Notes: generated by a model not told the origin, from the letters alone. A DNA stretch of 64,000 nt from Paenibacillus stellifer (GCF_000758685.1 NZ_CP009286.1:5251001-5315000); one strand, 5' to 3'. Positions 26,904 through 36,481 are shown, numbered from the stretch's first letter. Made by a program: numbers and translations.

Positions 26904-28052
26904 TCACCCTTTATGCCTGAAATCATCTATAATGTGCCGGGCAGGAGCCTCAGCCTCCCTAACGAGGGAGACGATCAGCGGTTCCCTCTGCCGGCGCCAG
27001 GACTCTCCGTCCCGCAGAAGCTGAAGCAGCTGCTCCGAGACCGCGCCGCTGTCAAGCGATCCTGTACGTCCTGCGGGAACGGAATCAATGCGGCTGAGAA
27101 AATGATCAATCTTCGGATCATAGGACACCCCAAGCAGCGGTACGCGCTGCCCTGCTGCATAGATCAGACTGTGCAGCCGCATGCCGAGCAGCGCCTGGCA
27201 GGCTTCAACCTCCCGAAGCATTTCGTAAGGATGCTCCGTTCCCGCACACATGCTGACAGTGCTGCCGCTACCTTGAACATCGCCTATCTTGTCCATGCAA
27301 TACTGGGAAGCTTCGGCATCGGCAGGGAGATGAAACGGCAGAAACCGCACATGTACCGGAAGCGCCGCACACACCTGCCGAAGCCCTTCGGCAATGGCAT
27401 CCAGCTCCTTCCGGTCCTTCTCCCAGAACCGCACCGAAACGCCGATAACAGGAAGCTCAGACTTCCCGGAAGTTTCCGCACGCCCGAATCCGGGCGCTTC
27501 TTCCACACCGGTCTTTGGAGCAGAAAGGCCCATAACCGGATCCGGCACAACTTCTATCGCTGGCCTTTTGATTCCCATGGACAAGAGTAAATCTCTGGAC
27601 TGCTCATCGCGTACGGAGATGTACGAGCATTTTTGGAAGACTGATTTAATCAAGGAATGAAACAGCTTGCGCTGAACGGGACCGACGCCCTGGGCATACA
27701 CGAACGTCGGCTTCTTCATCCATTGGGCGAGCTTGATTACACCGAGATAATAAGGAACGGATTTGGGACTTGTCACATCCTGCAGCAGGCTCCCGCCGCC
27801 GCTGATCAACCCATCGCTCTCCGCGATCGCCTTCCGCACTTCGGACAGCTTCATCCGGTGAACAGCCCGCACGCCGTATGTCGATGAAGTCCATGCCGGA
27901 TCGATAGACAGCACAATCGGTTCAACCGGAACTCCAGCCGCTTCGGATTGGCGTTCCAGCGCATTCAGGATCGATTGAAGCACCGCTTCATCCCCGCTGT
28001 TGCGGAAGCCGTAGTATCCGGATAAGACTATCTTTTTTGGAGAGGCGACCAT
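26904..28052 (-). CDS. csaB: Polysaccharide pyruvyl transferase CsaB
   Basis: CsaB adds pyruvate ketals to wall-polymer sugars, the modification that SLH domains recognise. The 382-aa protein has the family start SGYYGFRNSGDEAVLQSI, the glycine loop LISGGGSLLQD and the C-terminal LGMRLHSLIYAAG motif. Three in-frame starts exist; ATG 28052 has GGAAGG 12 nt upstream, while GTG 28082 has no site. It overlaps the upstream DUF5693 gene by 25 nt, indicating tight coupling. The two SLH proteins encoded downstream are the expected clients. Confidence 0.94.
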   Translation of the reverse strand: MVASPKKIVLSGYYGFRNSGDEAVLQSILNALERQSEAAGVPVEPIVLSIDPAWTSSTYGVRAVHRMKLSEVRKAIAESDGLISGGGSLLQDVTSPKSVPYYLGVIKLAQWMKKPTFVYAQGVGPVQRKLFHSLIKSVFQKCSYISVRDEQSRDLLLSMGIKRPAIEVVPDPVMGLSAPKTGVEEAPGFGRAETSGKSELPVIGVSVRFWEKDRKELDAIAEGLRQVCAALPVHVRFLPFHLPADAEASQYCMDKIGDVQGSGSTVSMCAGTEHPYEMLREVEACQALLGMRLHSLIYAAGQRVPLLGVSYDPKIDHFLSRIDSVPAGRTGSLDSGAVSEQLLQLLRDGESWRRQREPLIVSLVREAEAPARHIIDDFRHKG

Positions 28053-30094
28053 CGTTTCCAACATCCTTCCGCGATTTGCCACACAAATACCGCAATCACA
28101 CCCAGAATTGCTCCAAGACCAAGACCGAGCAACCCGCGAACAAGCGAGATCAGAACAGGCGAATGAATATGGGCAAAGGTATCGATCATCGACAACTGGC
28201 CGATAACCGCCACAATCATCAAGTAATTAGCCTTCCGGTATTTAAGCGCCAGGAAAGCTCCAAGCACCATCATCGGGTGGGCAAGCAAAAATTCCTTGCT
28301 TCGCGGACGCACGCCGAAGGTATTCTCCATGAAGTTCCGGAAGGCCAGTTCATAGGAGCTCGCCGTACCGCTGTTGCCGGTCCGACTCAAGTAGTACAGG
28401 CCCACAATGCCAAGCACGGCGGCCGCAATAACCATCGCGAGCGTAATCGGCGTCCGAAGCAGCTTGCCCGTCTTGTTCAGGGTGAACTCGCCTCGGTAGA
28501 GCAGGACATAAATCGCCACCAGCCCGATTGGCGCAATATGAAGAAGGCTTACGCCGCGGAACTGGTTGAGCACAAGAGCGTAGGTGATGTTGTTCAGAAG
28601 CGCGATCACAAACGGCACCGCACTGAGTGAAATCACCGCAGTCTTCACATAGAGAAACAGGCTCTGCAGCAGACGCCGCTGCGGGCTCGCTGCGGCAAAG
28701 GCCACAGTGCGGTCTCTTCGTTCGGTACCGCCCTGCGACTCACTGGCCAGCGGCGGGCCCGATGCGTTGAGCTTGCGGACCGCCATGACAACAGCCACGG
28801 TCGGAGCGCTTATTGCCACTGCGAGAGCAAGCGCCTGCTCGAACAACACCGGCTTCAGCAGAAGCAGGCCCGCGCTTCCGAGAAGACCGACGATCCAGGC
28901 CGGCAGCGTCAGCCAAGGAATGAAATAGGAAATCATAAGAGCAATCATCGCTACGGCGCCGATAACGGCGACAAGCTTCGCATAACGCTGATAAGAGGAA
29001 TCCGCCACATCAAAAGCGGTAGCCGTACCTATTGTAAAGCCGTTGCTCTTGATCTTGCTGATCGCTCCGTCAGGTCCGGTGAGGCTGGTAATCAGGTTAT
29101 CGATCGAATCCTGTACTTCAGCTTTGGCCGTATTTCGGGTCGGAGCTGTATTAAGATAGAGCATGCGGATATTCCGGTCCTTGGTTGCCAGCGCAAACCG
29201 GTCCACAATCGTCTCCGGCTTCAGCGTCGAATCTTTTTCGCTCAGCGAATACAGACGGACGACGTTATAATCCAGCATATAGGCAAGCTTGTTGAATCCT
29301 TTCTGCTGCTGTTTCAAATTCTCGATGGTTGCCACGCCGATTCCGTGATCCTTCAGCAGCTTGGCGAATGAAGACAGACTCTGCTTGTCCTCATCATCGT
29401 TGAAGCCCTTAACCGAATCACCTTCGAACAACACACGGGTAACGCCGAGCGCTTTGAAACGGTCCATCAGTTCGTTCATTTTTTCTTCATTATATGGCAG
29501 GGAGTCAACCAGTCTCGGCACAATGCTGAAGCCCTTGGCTTTCAGCATGTCCAGCGTCGCTTCATCCGGTGCCAAAGGCTTCAGCAGCGCATCTTCCAGA
29601 GGTGTCCGGATAATCAGGCCCTGCTGTCCACGGAAATTCCAATTCTCTGTCGTAATTCCCAGCCCGTTAAAGGTATCCCGGATCGTAGGCGAGAGCTGAT
29701 CGTAGTTCTCCCGGCTAGTGAACAGAACGTACGTATAATTCTCATTTTCCGGGATGACGCTATCCGTCAAGTTCGCAATATCTTGCGCACCCCAATACAT
29801 CACTCTCCGGGCTCTCCGGTAATCATCCAGCGTGCTTTCGTACACAGCCATACTGCCTATACCCGCATCTTTCAACCGGTTCAATTGATCGGAGATATAA
29901 TCCTGCGGATTGGCACGGTAACTGGCCGCTTCCACCAAATCCCGGTAATCAAATACGAACTCAACGGTCTTGGACGACTTCTCCGTCTGCAGGCGATCGC
30001 CCACTACCGGATGTGCTCCAAGCAACCCGATCAGAACCAGGAGCCAGAGCCACTTTCTAGCGCCTACATTCCAACGCTGCCATTTCTGTTGCAC
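28028..30094 (-). CDS. DUF5693-family polytopic membrane protein
   Basis: The product (about 688 aa) has an N-terminal membrane anchor (WLWLLVLIGLLGAHPVVG), a large soluble region of about 340 residues (beginning TVEFVFDYRDLVEAASY), probably extracytoplasmic, and a C-terminal half with many hydrophobic segments (e.g. AIMIALMISYFIPWLTLPAWI split, TLAMVIAAAVLGIVGLYYL, VLISLVRGLLGLGLGAILG). I recognise it as DUF5693 beside csaB; its function is unknown. The GTG at 30094 sits 8 nt after AGGAGG; ATG 30100 is only 2 nt away from that site. Overlap with csaB suggests a role in polymer assembly, export or pyruvylation. Confidence 0.85.
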   Translation of the reverse strand: MQQKWQRWNVGARKWLWLLVLIGLLGAHPVVGDRLQTEKSSKTVEFVFDYRDLVEAASYRANPQDYISDQLNRLKDAGIGSMAVYESTLDDYRRARRVMYWGAQDIANLTDSVIPENENYTYVLFTSRENYDQLSPTIRDTFNGLGITTENWNFRGQQGLIIRTPLEDALLKPLAPDEATLDMLKAKGFSIVPRLVDSLPYNEEKMNELMDRFKALGVTRVLFEGDSVKGFNDDEDKQSLSSFAKLLKDHGIGVATIENLKQQQKGFNKLAYMLDYNVVRLYSLSEKDSTLKPETIVDRFALATKDRNIRMLYLNTAPTRNTAKAEVQDSIDNLITSLTGPDGAISKIKSNGFTIGTATAFDVADSSYQRYAKLVAVIGAVAMIALMISYFIPWLTLPAWIVGLLGSAGLLLLKPVLFEQALALAVAISAPTVAVVMAVRKLNASGPPLASESQGGTERRDRTVAFAAASPQRRLLQSLFLYVKTAVISLSAVPFVIALLNNITYALVLNQFRGVSLLHIAPIGLVAIYVLLYRGEFTLNKTGKLLRTPITLAMVIAAAVLGIVGLYYLSRTGNSGTASSYELAFRNFMENTFGVRPRSKEFLLAHPMMVLGAFLALKYRKANYLMIVAVIGQLSMIDTFAHIHSPVLISLVRGLLGLGLGAILGVIAVFVWQIAEGCWKRWSPLQKR

Positions 30095-30197
30095 CAACAT
30101 TTCCTCCTCATTCCTTGACGAATCCGCTGTAAAGGCTAGTCCCTCGGGAGCGGCATTCCATCCGCACACCCATGTGAACGACCTCCAGAGGACCCCG

Positions 30198-30245
30198 AAA
30201 AAAGAAACGGCTATGCACCCGATCCCAAGACCGGGGAGCCGTTTC
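30198..30245 (-). terminator. pgcA terminator
   Basis: On the minus strand GAAACGGCT (30237-30245) pairs with AGCCGTTTC (30204-30212) around a 24-nt internal region, followed by six T. Confidence 0.85.
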
Positions 30246-30273
30246 CCTTTTTATCATTATCCGGTTCCTAATT

Positions 30274-31998
30274 TTACTTAGAACTGCCGTCTACCCGCCC
30301 CATAACCTCTTGAGTGAGAGCGGCTACCTTCGACTTGGCGTCATCCAGCGACTCTCCTCGAACGGCAAAGTAAACCTTGATCTTCGGTTCTGTTCCCGAA
30401 GGACGCAGGCAGAACCATGATCCGTCAGACAGCAAATATTTCAGCACATTTTCTTTCGGAAGCCCATTCAGGCCGACCGAGTAATCGAGCACCTCGCTGA
30501 CGGAAGCGCCGGCGATTTCCTTCGGCGGATTCTGCCGCCAGTCGCTCATAATACCCTGGATCTGGGCAACCCCGTCCTTGCCTTTCAGCGTACGGGATTC
30601 CAGGCTCTCCAGGAAGTATCCGAACTGTTCATACAGCTCCTGAAGCACTTCGTACAGTGTCTTGCCTTGAGCTTTGTAATAAGCGCCCGCCTCGGCGATC
30701 AGCATGGAGGCCAGAACGGCATCCTTGTCCCGGGCATAGTTGCCGGCGAGGTATCCATAGCTTTCCTCATAGCCGAAGAGATATGTGTATTCGCCCGAAG
30801 CTTCGAATTGCGTCATCTTCTCGCCGATATATTTGAAGCCTGTCAGCGTGTTGAATATGGTAGCGCCATAATGGGAGGCAACGGCTGCGCCCATTTCACT
30901 GGTCACGATGGTCTTGACGACCGCACCGTTGCTCGGCAGCTTGCCTTGTTCCTGCAGACGGCTCAGATAGTAGTGGATCATGAGAGCTCCGGACTGGTTG
31001 CCGGACAGAACAACAAATTTGCCTTCATTATCCCGTACAACAGCGCCCATGCGGTCCGCGTCAGGGTCCGTACCGATCAGCAGATCAGCTCCGAGCTCCT
31101 CGCCCAGCTTTATAGCCAGCGTAAAAGCTTCCCGCTCTTCCGGGTTCGGAGACTTAACCGTGGAGAATTCCGAATCCGGCTGTTCCTGCTCCGGCACGAC
31201 GTGAACTTCGGTGAATCCGACTTTCGTCAGCACGCTCCGAACCGGCAGATTGCCTGTTCCATGCAGCGGCGTATAGACGATTTTGAAGTTGCTGCCAAGT
31301 CCTGCGGCGATATCGGCACGTCCGACACTGACTGCTGCTACCGTATCCGTAAAGGCCTCATCTTCTTTCTCGCCCAGCCATTCCAGCAGACCGGCTGCTT
31401 CCGCCTCTTCGCGAGTGGTGCGCTTAACGGCATTGAAGGAATCGATGTTAAATATGTAAGAGATCACCTTCTCCGCTTCATCCGGAACGAGCTGGCCGCC
31501 ATGGCCGTTATAGACTTTGTAGCCATTGTATTCAGGCGGATTGTGGCTCGCCGTAATGACAACCCCGCCCGATGCGCTCAAATGACGGACACTGAAGGAC
31601 AATTGGGGGGTCGAACGGAGCGATGGGTAGAGATAAGCCTTGATTCCGTTGCCGGCAAGCACAAGCGCGGTCTCAAGCGCGAACTCCGGTGAGAAGCGGC
31701 GGGAGTCATGTGCGATGACAATGGAAGGAAGTCCTTCTCCTTTATGTGTTTCCAGAATGAAATTGGCGAAGCCCTGCGTTGCTCTGGCGATGGTATAACG
31801 GTTCATCCGGTTGCTGCCTGCACCGATAACGCCGCGCAGACCGCCGGTACCGAATTCCAGGTCACGGTAAAAGCGTTCTTCCAATTCTTTGGGATCATTG
31901 CTTAGAGCGCGCAGTTCTTGCTTGGTCGACTCATCAACGGACGGATCCTGCAGCCAGCGTTCCAGCGTCTCCGCAGCTTTTGGACTCAATTGGGTCAT
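30274..31998 (-). CDS. pgcA: Phosphoglucomutase/phosphomannomutase PgcA
   Basis: This 574-aa alpha-D-phosphohexomutase interconverts glucose-6-P and glucose-1-P, feeding UDP-glucose for wall polymers and glycolipids. It shows the catalytic serine loop VVITASHNPPEYNGYKVY, the metal-binding GTDPDADRMG and the phosphate-binding RPSGTEPKIKVY near the C-terminus. AAGGAGAG precedes the ATG. It is transcribed separately from the DUF5693-csaB operon, with a terminator between. Confidence 0.95.
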   Translation of the reverse strand: MTQLSPKAAETLERWLQDPSVDESTKQELRALSNDPKELEERFYRDLEFGTGGLRGVIGAGSNRMNRYTIARATQGFANFILETHKGEGLPSIVIAHDSRRFSPEFALETALVLAGNGIKAYLYPSLRSTPQLSFSVRHLSASGGVVITASHNPPEYNGYKVYNGHGGQLVPDEAEKVISYIFNIDSFNAVKRTTREEAEAAGLLEWLGEKEDEAFTDTVAAVSVGRADIAAGLGSNFKIVYTPLHGTGNLPVRSVLTKVGFTEVHVVPEQEQPDSEFSTVKSPNPEEREAFTLAIKLGEELGADLLIGTDPDADRMGAVVRDNEGKFVVLSGNQSGALMIHYYLSRLQEQGKLPSNGAVVKTIVTSEMGAAVASHYGATIFNTLTGFKYIGEKMTQFEASGEYTYLFGYEESYGYLAGNYARDKDAVLASMLIAEAGAYYKAQGKTLYEVLQELYEQFGYFLESLESRTLKGKDGVAQIQGIMSDWRQNPPKEIAGASVSEVLDYSVGLNGLPKENVLKYLLSDGSWFCLRPSGTEPKIKVYFAVRGESLDDAKSKVAALTQEVMGRVDGSSK

Positions 31999-32139
31999 AG
32001 GTAAATCTCTCCTTCGTAAGATTGATTTAAATAAGACGCGAATGCCATTTTCACAACATCAGCAGAGCATGAAAATGCCATCTTGCAAACGTCGCCTAAA
32101 TCACTCATTTGTAAGGGTTCATCCCGCGGCAATGAATGT

Positions 32140-32562
32140 TCAGGATAAGGCAAACATGATTTCGCCTTCGGCCACAACCTTGTCTTCCACTTTGGCAACT
32201 GCTTTTCCTTTGCCGATGCTGCCCTTAAGGCGGGTAATCTCAACCTCAAGCCGGAGTGTGTCTCCGGGTCTGACCTGTCCGCGAAACCGGAAACCGTCGA
32301 GCCCTGCCAGGAATCCGATCTTCCCCCGGTTGGCTTCAACACCCAGAATCGCCACCGCTCCCACCTGTGCCAGAGCTTCCGTAATCAGAACGCCAGGCAT
32401 CACGGGATATCCCGGAAAATGCCCTGCGAAGAAAGGCTCGTTAACGGTGACATTTTTAATGCCGACAGCACGCACGCCCATCTCGATTTCAATGATCTTG
32501 TCCACCAGCAGAAACGGGGGACGATGTGGGATAATTTCCTGAATCTGATTGACATCCAGCAT
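32140..32562 (-). CDS. fabZ: 3-hydroxyacyl-ACP dehydratase FabZ
   Basis: FabZ dehydrates 3-hydroxyacyl-ACP in type II fatty acid synthesis. The 140-aa hot-dog fold has the start [17 protein letters not shown] and the catalytic helix region [20 protein letters not shown] with His and, further on, Glu. AAGGAG lies 9 nt before the ATG. As in B. subtilis it is found downstream of flhO-flhP. The 140 nt to pgcA contain no gene. Confidence 0.97.
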   Translation of the reverse strand: MLDVNQIQEIIPHRPPFLLVDKIIEIEMGVRAVGIKNVTVNEPFFAGHFPGYPVMPGVLITEALAQVGAVAILGVEANRGKIGFLAGLDGFRFRGQVRPGDTLRLEVEITRLKGSIGKGKAVAKVEDKVVAEGEIMFALS

Positions 32563-32786
32563 GATACGATTCTCCTTCCGGACCTATGCGAAGGCTTACT
32601 GCCTTCAACATGCGCAGCACCTAATTCTTCGCCGGAACGCATAAATAGTAAAGCTCCGGGCAAGAATTATAGTTATCCTTCACCTGCTGCAGAAGTGGAG
32701 GTTAAGATAAGGGGTCTTCCTGCTTATTAAGCAGTGAGGGCCCTTTTGCCATCCCAAGCTCCCCATCATTATACATATTCCAGTAT

Positions 32787-32817
32787 AAAAAAGAAAACTC
32801 CCTTGTACAAGGGAGTT
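32787..32817 (-). terminator. Terminator of the flhO-flhP unit
   Basis: A perfect 22-nt palindrome (32796-32817, AACTCCCTTG with its complement) is followed on the minus strand by TTCTTTTTT. Confidence 0.9.
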
Positions 32818-32847
32818 CCATATGCTTATTTAGGCTCAAAACGTATG

Positions 32848-33090
32848 TCAAGGCGCAAACACCAAATCGTATACATGCTTCCATGTGCTCCATTGGAACA
32901 CATCGCTGAGTTCTTTTTTGCCGAGAATCACATAACCGGCGGCCATGCCGCCGCCTAGAGCCAGCAGAAGCAGCAGAGGGATCACAAACCATTGAATTAT
33001 AGTCCATTTTGACCGTTTGCGTCTGGCCGGCATCTTATCCTCAGTCAATTGTCCTTCTTCTTTCAACCGCTCGTCTCCCTGGCGGCTCAT
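32848..33090 (-). CDS. Small single-pass membrane protein downstream of flhP
   Basis: The 80-aa protein has a charged cytoplasmic N-terminus with a basic cluster (MPARRKRSKW), one transmembrane helix (FVIPLLLLLALGGGMAAGYV) and the tail GKKELSDVFQWSTWKHVYDLVF. Related Bacilli proteins in this position are often labelled 'DNA-directed RNA polymerase subunit beta', but the sequence has nothing of that enzyme. Function unknown. AGGTGAGG precedes the ATG, and it lies 21 nt after flhP in the same unit. Confidence 0.82.
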   Translation of the reverse strand: MSRQGDERLKEEGQLTEDKMPARRKRSKWTIIQWFVIPLLLLLALGGGMAAGYVILGKKELSDVFQWSTWKHVYDLVFAP

Positions 33091-33111
33091 TGCCTCACCT
33101 ACTTGCTCTTA

Positions 33112-33936
33112 TTATAGCTTGCTCATACTATTGGCCAGTCCGAGCATCGCATCACTTGAACTAAGGGCCCGGGCGGCAAGCTGATAAGCACGCTGAACCT
33201 GCATCATATCAGTTATTTCCTTGTTCAGATCGACATTGGACTGTTCAAGCCAGCCGGTCCGGATCGCGGGTCCGCCGGCCTCCCCGGCCTGACGCTGAAC
33301 GAAGGCTTGTCCAGCCGTAACTCCGCCCGCCAGGACGAACCGGCCTCCGTCTACCGCCTGCAGCATATTTTCGTTCTTCGGCTCGACCAGCATCAATTTT
33401 CCCGCCAGCGTCGCCGGTTCGTTCTCGCCTTTCTTCAACCACACATTGCCGCTCTCATCAAACGCCACGCTGGAATCCTTCTGCACGGATAACGGATTCC
33501 CTGTCGAATCCAGCACCGGATTTCCGGTATTATCCACTAGGGCCATTTTGTCCGGATTGGCACTGTCCGGCGTAAAATGAAAATCGCCTTGCCGCGTATA
33601 TGTCGTAACTCCATTCACCTGTACCGCGAACAGGCCGCCTCCCTGAATCGCCAGATCGCTGGGCTTGCCGGTCTCCAGCATCGCGCCCTGTTCCCAGCTT
33701 GTTGTAATTTGGGGAATCCGCACGCCGAAGCCCAGGTCATATCCGAGAGGCGTGCTGCGGCCTTCCAAATCGTAATCCTTGGACTGCTGCTGCACACGGG
33801 TCAGCACATCCTCGAAGGAGCCTTCCTTGCTCTTGTACCCCGCCGTGTTCATATTCGCGATGTTGTCCGCAATCAAATCCAGACGCTGCTGAAGGGTGGC
33901 CATTGTTACGGCTGCGCCGATTGTCGAGTTATTCAT
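33112..33936 (-). CDS. flhP: Flagellar hook-basal body protein FlhP (FlgG-like)
   Basis: The 274-aa protein is a rod/hook family member: N-terminal LDLIADNIANMNTAGYKSKE (about residues 18-37), the central LAIQGGGLFAVQ motif, and a C-terminal MMQVQRAYQLAARALSSSD helix. FlhP and FlhO form distal rod or hook-base parts in B. subtilis. It lies 15 nt after flhO; AGGGGGAAG lies upstream of the ATG. Confidence 0.93.
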   Translation of the reverse strand: MNNSTIGAAVTMATLQQRLDLIADNIANMNTAGYKSKEGSFEDVLTRVQQQSKDYDLEGRSTPLGYDLGFGVRIPQITTSWEQGAMLETGKPSDLAIQGGGLFAVQVNGVTTYTRQGDFHFTPDSANPDKMALVDNTGNPVLDSTGNPLSVQKDSSVAFDESGNVWLKKGENEPATLAGKLMLVEPKNENMLQAVDGGRFVLAGGVTAGQAFVQRQAGEAGGPAIRTGWLEQSNVDLNKEITDMMQVQRAYQLAARALSSSDAMLGLANSMSKL

Positions 33937-33951
33937 CGGTTAATCTTCCCC

Positions 33952-34833
33952 CTATACTCTGCCGACGCTGTTGACGGCCTTGTCCAGTGTGCTGTCGTAG
34001 AATTGAACCACCTTCTGATTCGCTTCATAGGCCCGATAGGCCGCATTCAGATCCACAGTAACCTGCGTGACATCGACATTCGAGCCCTCAATGTAGCCCT
34101 GGCGCACTTGAACATTGTCTCCAGCCGCCGCATAGCGGATGCCCGCCGTGGCCGGATCGTCTGCGTGGAACACTCCGTTGCCGTCACGCACCAGATTTTG
34201 CGGATTAGTTACGATGCTGACGCCCAGGCGGATGCCGGTATCGGTTCCCGTCGCTGCATTCACGACTCGTCCCGCGTCATCTACGCGAAGGTCGTCCACT
34301 GAACGGAGAGCGCCGACATTGACCGGCTGGCCGTTCGCGCCAAGTACCTTGTAGCCTGCCGAGCTTAAGAGGTTGCCAGTGGAATCAACCGTGAAGGAGC
34401 CATTGCGTGTGTACAACTCATTGCCGTCTGTATCCTGAACCGTAAAGAATGCCTGAGGCTGGTAAGTGACCTGGCCCTGCGCATTTATATATTTGCCTGA
34501 TTGATCGAATACGATGTTCTGTCCGGTAGCGGGATCGGTGACACTAAGATCGCTGGACAATGCAAAATCCGTCGTCTTGGTCGTGTTGACCAGATCGCCC
34601 TGAAGAAACTTCGACATGGACTGCTCCGCAAAAACACCCGTGTTCAGCTTGCCGATCGACTTCGTCGTTCCGTTCTGCATTGCGGAGATAAGCACCTCCG
34701 GAAACGAATGGTTCAAACTTTCGACCTGCTTGTATCCGGTTGTGTTCATGTTGGCGATATTCTGGGTAGCCGTATCATGACGGCGCTGCTCTGTCACCAT
34801 TCCGGCGGCTGCCGTGTATAAACCTCTGATCAT
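33952..34833 (-). CDS. flhO: Flagellar hook-basal body protein FlhO (FlgF/FlgG-like)
   Basis: This 293-aa flagellar rod protein has DTATQNIANMNTTGYKQVE near the N-terminus and the C-terminal DLNAAYRAYEANQKVVQFYD helix typical of the family. It is paired with flhP and preceded by mbl, the conserved Bacilli order, away from the main flagellar operons. AAGGAGA precedes the ATG. Confidence 0.93.
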   Translation of the reverse strand: MIRGLYTAAAGMVTEQRRHDTATQNIANMNTTGYKQVESLNHSFPEVLISAMQNGTTKSIGKLNTGVFAEQSMSKFLQGDLVNTTKTTDFALSSDLSVTDPATGQNIVFDQSGKYINAQGQVTYQPQAFFTVQDTDGNELYTRNGSFTVDSTGNLLSSAGYKVLGANGQPVNVGALRSVDDLRVDDAGRVVNAATGTDTGIRLGVSIVTNPQNLVRDGNGVFHADDPATAGIRYAAAGDNVQVRQGYIEGSNVDVTQVTVDLNAAYRAYEANQKVVQFYDSTLDKAVNSVGRV

Positions 34834-34903
34834 AAAGGCGTGTCTCCTTCCTTAGGCCTAAAACGAACTTCCGATTTCAAACCTTTACCTTTATATCGGC
34901 GGT

Positions 34904-35902
34904 TTAGAACTTTTTCTTAACAACTCTATCCAAATGATCGAGCATAATTCCCGTGCCCTTCACCACACAGTGCATCGGATCTTCCGCCACCCATACCGGA
35001 ACATGAAGCTCTTCGGCAAGCAGCTCGTCCAGTCCGGTCAGCAGTGCTCCGCCCCCGGTCAGCACAACGCCACGGTCAATAATATCTGCCGAAAGCTCCG
35101 GTGGCGTCCGTTCCAACACGGTCTTCGCGGCAACCACGATGGACGATACCGGATCCCACAGCGCCTCCTGCACCTCGGCCGAACTGATGGTCAGCGTCTG
35201 GGGCAGACCGCTTACCATATCGCGGCCGCGGATATCCATCTCGGCCTGCGTTCCGCCGGGACGGACATTGCCGATATTCAGCTTGATGTCTTCCGCCGTG
35301 CGCTCGCCGATCAGCAGCTTATATTTCGATTTGATATATTTTAAAATGGCCTCGTCAAACTTGTCCCCCGCGATTTTAATGGAGGAGGCGGTAACGACGT
35401 CGCCCATGGAGAGCACAGCAACATCCGTCGTTCCGCCGCCGATGTCGACGACCATATTTCCACTCGGCTGATAAATATCCATGCCCGCTCCGATTGCGGC
35501 GGCTTTCGGCTCCTCTTCCATGAAGACTTCCTTGGCTCCGCTGCGTTCGGCCGCTTCCCGGATGGACTTCTGCTCAACAGAGGTGATATTCGTAGGTGCG
35601 CAGATCAAAATGCGCGGACGCGAATACCAGCTCCGTCCCCCGACGCGGTCGATGAAGTACTTCAGCATCGTCTCCGTGATCTCAAAATCGGCGATAACGC
35701 CGTCCCGGAGCGGACGAATGGTTGAGATGTTGCCAGGGGTACGGCCGACCATGCGTCTGGCCTGCTCTCCTACTGCAAGGACCTTTTTCGTATCGCTTTC
35801 CAGCGTTACTACTGAAGGCTCATCGAGAACGACTCCCTTTCCTTTAACATGAATAAGCACATTGGCAGTGCCGAGATCGATTCCGATGTCCTTGCTAAGC
35901 AT
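34904..35902 (-). CDS. mbl: MreB-like actin homologue Mbl
   Basis: Mbl forms membrane-bound filaments that guide cell-wall synthesis along the rod. The 332-aa product has the actin-fold phosphate 1 loop IGIDLGTANVLIHVKGKG, phosphate 2 VDIGGGTTDVAVLS and the adenosine motif VLTGGGALLTGLDEL. The position after spoIIID and before flhO-flhP supports Mbl rather than MreB or MreBH. The ribosome site lies in GGGGG, which can pair with an upstream C-tract (see leader feature). Confidence 0.95.
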   Translation of the reverse strand: MLSKDIGIDLGTANVLIHVKGKGVVLDEPSVVTLESDTKKVLAVGEQARRMVGRTPGNISTIRPLRDGVIADFEITETMLKYFIDRVGGRSWYSRPRILICAPTNITSVEQKSIREAAERSGAKEVFMEEEPKAAAIGAGMDIYQPSGNMVVDIGGGTTDVAVLSMGDVVTASSIKIAGDKFDEAILKYIKSKYKLLIGERTAEDIKLNIGNVRPGGTQAEMDIRGRDMVSGLPQTLTISSAEVQEALWDPVSSIVVAAKTVLERTPPELSADIIDRGVVLTGGGALLTGLDELLAEELHVPVWVAEDPMHCVVKGTGIMLDHLDRVVKKKF

Positions 35903-35912
35903 AATAAAAGAG

Positions 35913-35982
35913 CCCCCAAAGTATTATTTTAGATCAAATCAACGGTTTGATACCAACTTTAAAACTACCATACTTTAGGGGG
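35913..35982 (-). promoter_or_regulatory. Inverted repeat in the mbl leader overlapping the ribosome site
   Basis: The arms CCCCCTAAAGTAT (35970-35982) and ATACTTTGGGGG (35913-35924) pair over 12 bp with one bulged base, enclosing about 45 nt. The right arm includes the GGGGG that acts as mbl's ribosome site, about 11 nt before the ATG. Folding would hide the site. No T-run follows, so it is not a terminator. Confidence 0.55.
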
Positions 35983-36031
35983 TAAATACAATGCAATTTT
36001 GCCTTAAAATCACCTTAAAATCCGCATGATG

Positions 36032-36319
36032 TCAGGGTTTCGCCGCAACTGCTACCTCCCGTTTCTTTCCGGTGTTTTTTTTATATTTGATTTTTGTAGC
36101 CTCTCCCCCCCGAAGATGGCGAATCGATTTGTGATACTCCAAAATGTGTTTTACCTGATCGGCAAGATCAGGATTGATCTCCGGCAGCCGCTCGGTCAAA
36201 TCTTTATGCACCGTGCTCTTGGAAACGCCGAATTCTTTGGCTATCGTCCGGACCGTATGCCTGGTTTCCACGATGCAGCGTCCGATCTTTATGGTACGTT
36301 CCTTGATGTAATCATGCAC
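36032..36319 (-). CDS. spoIIID: Sporulation transcription factor SpoIIID
   Basis: SpoIIID is the mother-cell regulator acting between sigma-E and sigma-K. The 95-aa protein is nearly the same as the B. subtilis one: HDYIKERTIKIGRCIVETRH, the recognition helix EFGVSKSTVHKDLTERLPEI and HKSIRHLRGGEATKIKYKK, then a basic tail. The GTG at 36319 has GGAGG 7 nt upstream and gives the standard N-terminus; the TTG at 36334 lies within the ribosome site itself. In Bacilli it is made only in the mother cell. Confidence 0.97.
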   Translation of the reverse strand: MHDYIKERTIKIGRCIVETRHTVRTIAKEFGVSKSTVHKDLTERLPEINPDLADQVKHILEYHKSIRHLRGGEATKIKYKKNTGKKREVAVAAKP

Positions 36320-36481
36320 GCTCCCGCCTCCCAACTGTGGATAGTTTGGTACATTATATGAGGGGCGGGCCTATATATTCGCGGTTTACCGGGAGGACGG
36401 GCCGGGGAATCACCATTTTATTTCCGGGACAACCGTACCAGAACACTGTTAAAGGATGGGAAGGATGTCCTAAGTATGGAT

